Shown here one piece after another: positions 57,208-64,000 of a stretch of DNA of 64,000 bases. Made by a program: the position numbers and the translations under genes. The notes beneath the pieces were generated by a model. That model did not search any database. It was not told the origin of the DNA and saw nothing but the letters and a program-made list of their open reading frames with translations. Source of the DNA: Corbicula japonica (taxonomy: Eukaryota; Mollusca; Bivalvia; Venerida; Cyrenidae); assembly GCA_038501625.1 (NCBI GenBank), contig JAZAYU010000036.1, positions 5,928,366 through 5,992,365 on the forward strand. Direction: 5' to 3'. Within the stretch, counting starts at the first letter, position 1, and the number at the start of each line of letters is the position of its first letter.

Positions 57208-57690
57208 TCTATTCCGAAAAGATAGCGTGCCTTTTTTTATTAACTGCCTTTCTTAATGAATACATTTTTAGCACCGATTACACCTAAAGAATATTCACGT
57301 GTTTTATTTGTTCGGCAATAATATCCTTATATACGCCTCAAAATGTTATTGTTGTACAAAGTGACACTTTCTTAATTATTAAACTCCTAATTTTATTTTT
57401 AGATGTGTTCTGTCCACTTAATAAAAAAAATATGTATGCAATGTTTAATCTTGCAATTTTTTAATATGAGACGGGTTACAAACTTAAAACTGTACTCTAT
57501 TCCAAAAGTAAGTGAGCGCTTTCTTTTCGGTGATTTTTCATAAATAGCTGATATTCTAAGTAAGTACAGTTTAGCACCGATTACACCTTAAGAATTTATT
57601 TGTACGGCGAGTTTCTTTATAATATCCTTATATTCTCCGCAAAATGTTATGTTTGTACAAAATGACATTATCTTAACTATTTAAACTCCT
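57208..57690 (+). repeat. Tandem duplication, about 285 base period
   Basis: CTCTATTCCGAAAA (57208), TTTTAGCACCGATTACACCT (57268), AATATCCTTATATACGC and TTAAACTCCTAATTTTA are repeated about 285 bases later as CTCTATTCCAAAAG (57493), TTTAGCACCGATTACACCTT and so on, diverged. No coding sequence. Confidence 0.65.
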
Positions 57691-57963
57691 AATATTTTAA
57701 ATTGGTTGTGTCAAGTAAGTAAAATTAATAATTTATGACATGTTTAATATTGCGATATTTTACCGTGTGACTCTGGTATATCAGACGGGTTACCAAACCA
57801 GGATGTTTCTGGGGACAATCGTTTCGCTCTGCCGATCTATGGGTTGGTAAGTCGAGATTATAAAGACACTATGCGACTCTTTTTATCGCGTTTTTAAGCG
57901 ATCTTATGCTATTATAGAGTACAAAATGGAGAACGGACAAGTCAACGGGAGTATTAAGTACAT

Positions 57964-57965
<2 letters not shown>

Positions 57966-58033
<68 letters not shown>
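57966..58033. repeat. (ATC)n microsatellite
   Basis: About 22 uninterrupted ATC units. The poly-Asp frame on the minus strand is an artefact. Confidence 0.95.
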
Positions 58034-58034
<1 letters not shown>

Positions 58035-59182
58035 TATTTTCAAAAACTAACTTGTCCCTTTCGCATCCAGCAATGGACGGGTACAAGTGATAAAACCAGT
58101 GTAGTGGTACATACGATAAAATCTGAGACCCATCTAATGTTTCACTTGGTTTGAGCACACATATAATTTTTGATTACCTGCTCCTACCACTACGTTATCG
58201 CACAGTTAACAGAACGATGGGGACCAAACTAGCGCAATAACAGCGGTTTGGCTATGTGATTGTTTTCGTATGTTTTTATTATTTATTCGTAATTGTAACA
58301 CATAATAGATAACAACTTTAGAATTTTATTATCCGTATTGTGGGAAATTTGTTGTAGATGAGATTGATGTAACATAATTTGAACAATTCTAAATTTTTTG
58401 GAGATCTCTTGGGTGGGGTTTAGGCCTAGTATTCTACCGTATACAGCGTATACAGTCAAATCTGTCTTTAACAACCACTCAAGGGAGTGACAAAAAGTGA
58501 CTGCTTAACACAGGTAAAAGTTAGAACAATAACAATAGAGGAATAAAAGAAAAAAAACTTGACTTTCTCCCTTTTAAAAAAGGTTTCGTCTTTAATAGTG
58601 TACTGTTTCAAGTCAAATTAAACAACTATAGCGGTGAAAAAATGGCATTGTTGAGTAAAGAAGTGTTGTAACGCCAAACGCGCTACTCCCTTTCTTCCAT
58701 CCCTCCATTTTTGTGAAGGGGGTCGGAGCCCGGCCACCCAGGCGAAGAGACGTCTGGATCCGCCCCTGAATCTCAGAAAAAGTTTATAGTTGGACTGATT
58801 TTCCATAAATACACAATCCGCATTAGCTGTGTGGTTTAGATCGTTCCTCAACATATTATCGTCGACTTCTGGTTCTGCCGGTCGTTGGTTCGAATCCCGA
58901 TAAGGTCACATTTTGTTGGTCCCAAACGTGTAATTTTCTTCTTTTTTATCGAAATAAGTTAACATGAGAGGATCTTTAACACCCTATAGTAAATTTTACC
59001 TATAACTATTGAAAGAGTCATGTTAAACAATCACATCGTCTTTACACATTCAGTAGTAGGATTCGGTTTAATAGAAAATTCAACTGCTTTGAAAATATTT
59101 TTTATTTGTGTGTTTGATAAAGGTGGTTGATTCTCATTCTCCGTTATTATCACACATACTATACCGAATTTCGTTTGGGCCA
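58034..59182. other. Non-coding sequence with repeat scraps
   Basis: A tRNA-like B box (GTTGGTTCGAATCCCGA, about 58884-58900) suggests a decayed SINE. CTGGATCCGCCCCTGA at 58754-58769 looks like a transposon edge. No gene is supported. Confidence 0.35.
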
Positions 59183-59536
59183 TCGTTGTTTCGCGCTGTC
59201 GTTGAGAATGCGAACACGCGTAAACAACGATCCGAGATCGCGAAAAAACGATGCGAGGTCGCGAAAGGACGATGCGAAAATGCGATAATGATATCGCGCC
59301 CTCGCATCGTACTTTCGCGACCTCGCATCGTTGTTTCGCGTTCTCGCATCTTGTTTTCGCGGTCTAGCCCTCAGGACAGCGAGACCACGAAAACGCGAAA
59401 ACACGATGCGATATCGCGAAAATACGATGCGAGGGTACGATATTAATATCGCGCCCTCGCATCGTTGTTTTGCGATCTAGCATCGTTGTTTCGCGAACTC
59501 GCATCGTGTTTTCGCGTTTTCGTGATCTCGCCTTCT
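59183..59536. repeat. CpG-rich nested palindrome and tandem repeat
   Basis: Built from variants of CGATGCGAGGTCGCGAAA (18-19 bases) in direct array, then in inverted array (TTTCGCGACCTCGCATCG). Two folds have centres at about 59290 (GATAATGATATCGCG) and about 59450 (GATATTAATATCGCG). CpG density is strikingly above the surroundings. Arg-rich frames on both strands are artefacts. Confidence 0.8.
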
Positions 59537-59848
59537 AATCAGAGTACACAAAATAAAACACATTTTCCAGCTTGTTGAACAGTTAGGGATTTAGACCAGG
59601 TATGAACATAAGCTGATTGGTCATAATGCTAAAGAAAAAATAAATCATTTTTAATACATCAGTTGTTTTTATCTGCTACTGTTAGAACCATAAAACCGTC
59701 ATCTACAACATAAAAATTAAGAAAAATACTTTTAAAACAATCCTTTAAAATTTTATAGGTTACAGTGGTGGGCCTGGGGCTGCTAAAATAACTCGGTAAC
59801 TTAATAATCCTCACCCGACTACTGTCGAATTGCAATACCACATACTAT
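59537..59848. other. Non-coding sequence
   Basis: Nothing recognised. Confidence 0.4.
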
Positions 59849-60175
59849 GGGTGGACAAGTGGTCCAGTGGTAACGCGCTGGTCTACCAATCCGGAGGTCG
59901 TGAGTTCGAATCGCGAACGCGGGACTGGAAATTTCTGAAATACGTTCAGTGTTTCCCACCCAACTAAGTATCGGTTCACTCCCAGGAAGTAGATTATCAG
60001 TGCGTGTATCGGTGCTATACACCGGGCACGTTAAAGAACCAGGGGGTCTCTTCGAAAAGAGCTAGGGTATCGCACCCGGATTCCTTGTATCTGAAAGCTG
60101 TCTCTATAGTTATCTGCACCTGTCAGATGTAATTGTGTATATAGATATATATGTGCGTAAATACTCGGTGGTGGT
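59849..60175 (+). mobile_element. tRNA-derived SINE with conserved central domain (family S3)
   Basis: The head GTGGTCCAGTGGTAACGCG (A box) and GTGAGTTCGAATCGCG (B box) are about 35 bases apart. The body contains GTATCGGTGCTATACACCGG, GCACGTTAAAGAACCAGGGG and TCTTCGAAAAGAGC, which resembles a conserved central domain found in many metazoan SINEs (Nin-like, from memory). The tail is CTGCACCTGTCAGATG plus a TATAGATATATATG run. Confidence 0.65.
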
Positions 60176-60379
60176 GTTGATATATACTTGGTGGTGATAT
60201 AATGATTATGATGGTAGTGGTAACATAAAAATAATACGCTGAATACAGCGATCCTCTATAATTGAGGTAAAAGATGGTGTACATATACGTAAAACCCTAT
60301 CCTCTGGTGAAGAGGAGTGCTCCTATGAAATGGAGGAAATTACATGATACATACAATACATATGGTTTCGGTTGAACCA

Positions 60380-60475
60380 AAGTAAATCCAATTCCCATAG
60401 ATCTCAATGTTAAATTCCCAATGTACATTTAACATGACTTCTCAATGTACATTTAACATGATTTCTATCATCTTA
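60380..60475 (+). repeat. Short direct repeat
   Basis: CAATGTACATTTAACATGA occurs twice, 26 bases apart, at about 60418-60463. Confidence 0.6.
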
Positions 60476-60884
60476 ATTTCTAGACAACCATAAATATTGC
60501 TGTGAAGATCTACATTTCATCTATTCAAAAACACACAGGATATTGGGGGTTAACTTACTAGTAAGAAAATTAATGAGACACCATTTTAAACGCGGTATGA
60601 TCGGTGCCAAAAATATACATCCGCTGTTCCAGAACTAGTACGCCTCTACCAAACGAGATATTGGCATGAAATCGCTTTTTATTTATTTTCCTGACATGTT
60701 TTTTATGCAAACAAGCCACAAACAGGCCAATTTCTGACGGTTTAGAGACCCCCCCCCCCCTTCCCCCAGATAAAGAGAAAAAAATAGCATATAGTAAAAC
60801 GGACTTTATTCGAATGGACCAAGGCGGGATACAACGTGATTAGGTGTTATTCAACCTATTAGGTTTAATTTTAATTCGCGAGAA
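60476..60884. other. Non-coding sequence
   Basis: Nothing recognised apart from a C-run near 60750. Confidence 0.4.
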
Positions 60885-60955
60885 TCAAATTTCGCGCATA
60901 AGGCATACATTTTTCGCGCGGGCATACATTGTTTCGCGCGGGCATACATCAGCGA
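60885..60955 (+). repeat. Three copies of a CGCG/GGCATACAT word
   Basis: TTTCGCGCATAAGGCATACA, TTTTCGCGCGGGCATACA and TTTCGCGCGGGCATACATC recur in tandem with a period of about 26 bases. Confidence 0.6.
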
Positions 60956-61084
60956 GCTGATATTATTTTCATAATATTAGATGATGTCAATGGTTTGATT
61001 TCGTTGGGTTTTATGTTGCGAATTTTCCTTAGCGCGAAATGTGTGAAAACTAAAATCCCTCGAGATATAAGTGATAAGCATTTA

Positions 61085-61425
61085 TGGGGTAAATCGCCAT
61101 TAATTTTATTGCGAAATTCCGCCATATAATTTATTGCGATTTTCCGCCATAATAAATATGGCCATTTTTCCCAATGGCGATATTTCCCCATATTTAACAT
61201 GGCGAAAAAAATAAACTTTTTCAGAGGTGGACGCACTTCAATGTTTTTAACATATATGACCCCCACATTCTGAAAAAGATCAAATTCTTAATATTTTATT
61301 TTTTCGACGAAATCGCCATGGAGAAATAACGCCATTTCAAATTTATGGCTAAAAATCGCCATTGCGATTTCATGGCGACGAAAAATCTCCATGGCGTTTT
61401 CGAAATCGCCATGGCGATTTTGGTG
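61085..61425. repeat. Cluster of CGCCAT / ATGGCG words
   Basis: At least 15 copies of AATCGCCAT or its complement ATGGCGATT in both orientations, including the palindrome AAATCGCCATGGCGATTT (61403-61420). It looks like a degenerate self-complementary satellite. Confidence 0.6.
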
Positions 61426-61554
61426 TTTGAGACTCGATAGCTCACTCATTTTTAGGGATATTGGTTCAAAACATAGTACGTTTTATTATTAGACCCCCCA
61501 ACTATATATTAAAGAAAAAACATTTAGTGTAGGACCCTTTAAAAGGGTACCTGA

Positions 61555-61581
61555 GTTTGCGAATTCACCGGATTCGCAAAC
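61555..61581. repeat. Perfect 10-bp stem-loop next to the Naiad junction
   Basis: GTTTGCGAAT and ATTCGCAAAC around a 7-base loop, 18 bases before the 5' end of Naiad copy 2. TTCACCGGA is repeated right after it (61583-61592). Confidence 0.6.
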
Positions 61582-61598
61582 ATTCACCGGACTCTGTT

Positions 61599-63091
61599 AA
61601 ATAATGTTATTATAGTGTGACGTATACACTATATAAATGTTCAAACTGAAGAGCTGAATAGCACTAATGCTTATACACTGACTTCTTCATCTGAGAGTGA
61701 TATTGTTACTGCACACACTCTACAAATTACAAAATTTAGAATCAGTGTTGAGCCTAAACAAGACAAAGTACCTACTATGTATTGGTTGCCTAAAATGCAC
61801 AAAACACCGTACAAAGCAAGATTTATCGTTAAATCTAGTTCTTGTACAACAACAAAGTTATCCGTGCTCTTAACATCTTGTCTAACAGCTATAAAAGAAC
61901 ATGTAATTAGGTATTGCGAAAAAGTTTTTGAAACTACTGGCAAAAATTTATTTTGGTCTATAAAAAATTCAAATGACGTTTTGAAGAAACTTAAATCAAA
62001 TAATTTTCAGGCGTTCTGTTTGTCTACATATGATTTTTCTACCTTGTATACTTCTCTCCCTCATAATTTAATAAGTGACAAGCTAACCAGTCTCATTGAA
62101 AAAACTTTTGCTAGAGAAAATAAAACATTTATTGCTTGTAATGAACATAGGGCATTCTTTACAGATGGTTCTTATGATAATTATACTTCATGGACCTGTA
62201 AAGACCTTATCCAGGCGCTCACATTTTTATTGGATAATATTTATTTGAGATTTGGTACATCTATTTATAAACAAGTAATAGGCATTCCAATGGGTACTAA
62301 TTGTGCACCCCTTGTTGCTGATCTGTTTTTATACTGTTATGAAAAAGATTTTATGTTATCTATTTCTACCGAACATCAAGATGATATTATTACAGCTTTT
62401 AACAACACCTCGAGGTACCTTGATGATTTATTTAATATAGATAATAACCATTTTCCATCACTGGTTAATAAGATTTATCCTAAAGAACTACAACTTAATA
62501 AAGCGAACACTTCAGAAAAAGCAAGCAAACTTCCTTGATTTAAATCTATCCATCGAAAATGGTTACGTCACTACTAAAATTTATGATAAAAGAGATGATT
62601 TTAATTTTAATATAGTAAATTTTCCGTTTCTAGACGGCGATGTTCCTCGTGCAACTTCTTACGGGGTTTATATCTCTCAGCTTGTTCGCTTTTCAAGAGC
62701 TTGCAATGATGTGAATGATTTCAATGAACGTAATCTTTGCATTACAGAAAAACTTTTAAAACAAGGTTATCGGTATCACAAATTAAGGAAAACCTTTTGC
62801 AAGTTTTATCGCCGATATCCAGATCTAATTCATAAATACAGCTGCAGTTTAAAATCACTATTGCAACAAGGAATTTCCCAGCCAGTTTTTTATGGAGATT
62901 TAATTTATAAACTTAAGAAGATAAAAGGCGATAGTAATTTCTCCCAGTTATTCGTAAAAACCATCTGTAAATTTAAAAAGAAAGGTTACCAACATGATAT
63001 TTTACAGCGCTCTGCAGGCCTGGTGATTAACCCATCTACAGTTGATCATTATGCTTACCTCTTTGGTTGCACGACGGTGGCAGGGGTGTAA
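61599..63091 (+). pseudogene. Naiad reverse transcriptase, copy 2
   Basis: The frame reads NNVIIV, TGA (61618-61620), RIHYINV and then MYWLPKMHKTPYKARF (ATG 61777). Motif A is STYDFSTLYTSLP (Asp at 62032), motif B is GIPMGTNCAPLVADLF with the Gln that copy 1 lost (CAA at 62272-62274), and motif C is RYLDDLFN (Asp pair at 62422-62427). The fingers region lacks the one-base deletion of copy 1 (KNLFWSIKNS is intact). One extra base at about 62516-62524 shifts the frame (ends KASKLP and TGA at 62538); the rest resumes as DLNLSIENG and runs to GCTTVAGV and TAA at 63091. The N-terminal endonuclease is absent by truncation. With one frameshift and all catalytic residues present, the copy is only lightly damaged. 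Confidence 0.85.
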
Positions 63092-63179
63092 GAGTTTATG
63101 AAGGTTTATGGGGAAATCTTTTCTTTAAAGAACCTAGAAGCTCGATTTGTTTCTTGTATCCCTGTCATCGTGTTCTTGC
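61599..63179 (+). mobile_element. Naiad PLE, copy 2 (5'-truncated, cut by the assembly gap)
   Basis: Homology to copy 1 starts abruptly at AAATAATGTTATTATAGTG (11321 in copy 1) and runs without large gaps through the reverse transcriptase, the stop codon and about 90 bases of tail to the first N. Substitutions are few, so both copies are young relative to the scraps. The 3' end is hidden in the gap. Confidence 0.85.
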
Positions 63180-63679
63180 NNNNNNNNNNNNNNNNNNNNN
63201 NNNNNNNNNNNNNNNNNNNNNNNNNNNNNNNNNNNNNNNNNNNNNNNNNNNNNNNNNNNNNNNNNNNNNNNNNNNNNNNNNNNNNNNNNNNNNNNNNNNN
63301 NNNNNNNNNNNNNNNNNNNNNNNNNNNNNNNNNNNNNNNNNNNNNNNNNNNNNNNNNNNNNNNNNNNNNNNNNNNNNNNNNNNNNNNNNNNNNNNNNNNN
63401 NNNNNNNNNNNNNNNNNNNNNNNNNNNNNNNNNNNNNNNNNNNNNNNNNNNNNNNNNNNNNNNNNNNNNNNNNNNNNNNNNNNNNNNNNNNNNNNNNNNN
63501 NNNNNNNNNNNNNNNNNNNNNNNNNNNNNNNNNNNNNNNNNNNNNNNNNNNNNNNNNNNNNNNNNNNNNNNNNNNNNNNNNNNNNNNNNNNNNNNNNNNN
63601 NNNNNNNNNNNNNNNNNNNNNNNNNNNNNNNNNNNNNNNNNNNNNNNNNNNNNNNNNNNNNNNNNNNNNNNNNNNNNNN
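63180..63679. other. Assembly gap, exactly 500 N
   Basis: A round-number run of N, the usual placeholder for a gap of unknown size. It separates the Naiad tail from a tandem array. All reading frames spanning it are meaningless. Confidence 0.98.
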
Positions 63680-64000
63680 ATTGAGCTCGGCATTCAAAAA
63701 GGTAAGTGCCTCAATGTTTAGCTGTGGGTTCGACATTCAGCTATGCATTCGCCAATGTACAGCTCTGAGTTCGACATTCAGCTATTCATTCGCCAATGTA
63801 CAGCTGTGAGTTCGACATTGAGCTCGGCATTCAAAAAGGTAAGTCCCTCAAAGTTTAGCTGTGGGTTCGACATTCAGCTATGCATTCGCCAATGTACAGC
63901 TCTGAGTTCGACATTCATCTCTGCATTCAAGACGGGAGGTCCCTCAATGTTTAGCTGTGGGTTGGACATTCAGATCTGCATTCGCCAATGTACAGCTGTG
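63680..64000 (+). repeat. 137-base tandem repeat running off the window
   Basis: ATTGAGCTCGGCATTCAAAA recurs at 63680 and 63817 (period 137). Each unit consists of one 55-base and two 41-base subunits sharing TTCGACATTCAGCT and ATTCGCCAATGTACAGCT. The third unit is diverged (CATCTCTGCATTCAAGACGG). Confidence 0.85.

Noticed and set aside
57904..58158. Poly-Asp acidic protein
   Set aside because: Translation of the (ATC)n microsatellite on the minus strand.
59108..59446. Arg-rich, RERE-type repeat proteins on both strands
   Set aside because: Frames of the CpG-rich palindromic repeat; no start or splice support.
63067..63809. Long frames of 195-220 residues across the right end
   Set aside because: They consist almost entirely of N from the assembly gap.

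Overview
This is AT-rich, intron-bearing animal nuclear DNA made mostly of dispersed repeats. The repeat types point to a bivalve mollusc, probably a clam-like heterodont. They include a Naiad-type Penelope-like element (PLE) with in-frame TGA codons, tRNA-headed SINEs, FLYWCH/Mutator remnants and GTT/AAT/ATC microsatellites. No database search was possible, so the taxon is an inference. There is no bacterial gene organisation, no CRISPR array and no rRNA.

Host genes. I can support two, both on the + strand, as a tandem paralogous pair. Gene 1 has a signal-peptide exon at 2045-2087 and a domain exon at 4187-4873. Gene 2 has a signal-peptide exon at 16447-16507 and a domain exon at 17634-18314. 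They share exon structure, phase-1 introns at equivalent places and GTAAGT donors. They encode secreted proteins with a conserved domain of about 228 residues that I cannot assign to a named family. Both domain exons end at a donor, so further exons probably exist that I cannot locate.

Mobile DNA. The standout is a Naiad PLE at 9581-13345. Its N-terminal GIY-YIG endonuclease, CxC linker and C-terminal reverse transcriptase are interrupted by four TGA codons, which fall where relatives have conserved cysteines or the CxC motif. This is the selenocysteine arrangement already reported for clam and spider Naiads. A second, 5'-truncated copy at 61599-63179 keeps the one TGA it covers, while its other lesions differ. 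At least a dozen further 3'-end fragments of the element are scattered through the window, many ending at the same terminal sequence. Other elements are a Mutator-like relic with a FLYWCH zinc finger (44918-45775), a TA-flanked inverted-repeat element (31257-32044), an 18-bp-TIR MITE (56136-56628) with an inverted relative at 26971-27368, a Tc1/mariner transposase scrap (38693-38960), several tRNA-derived SINEs, and a dispersed family (B) with an internal GGCAGTA palindrome.

Large-scale structure. A direct segmental duplication links about 20960-24960 with 35860-38370, and the longer copy carries later Naiad insertions. The block 44050-49850 is a decayed higher-order tandem array rich in (GTT)n. 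Two arrays of a 50-55 bp unit carrying GGCATGCGCA (NRF-1-like) lie at 40025-40225 and 43015-43160. A CpG-rich nested palindrome lies at 59183-59536. The right end holds a 500-N assembly gap (63180-63679) between Naiad copy 2 and a 137-bp tandem repeat that runs off the window. Large stretches (27.4-29.5, 32.0-34.9, 49.9-52.7 and 52.8-55.6 kb) show nothing I can support as coding.
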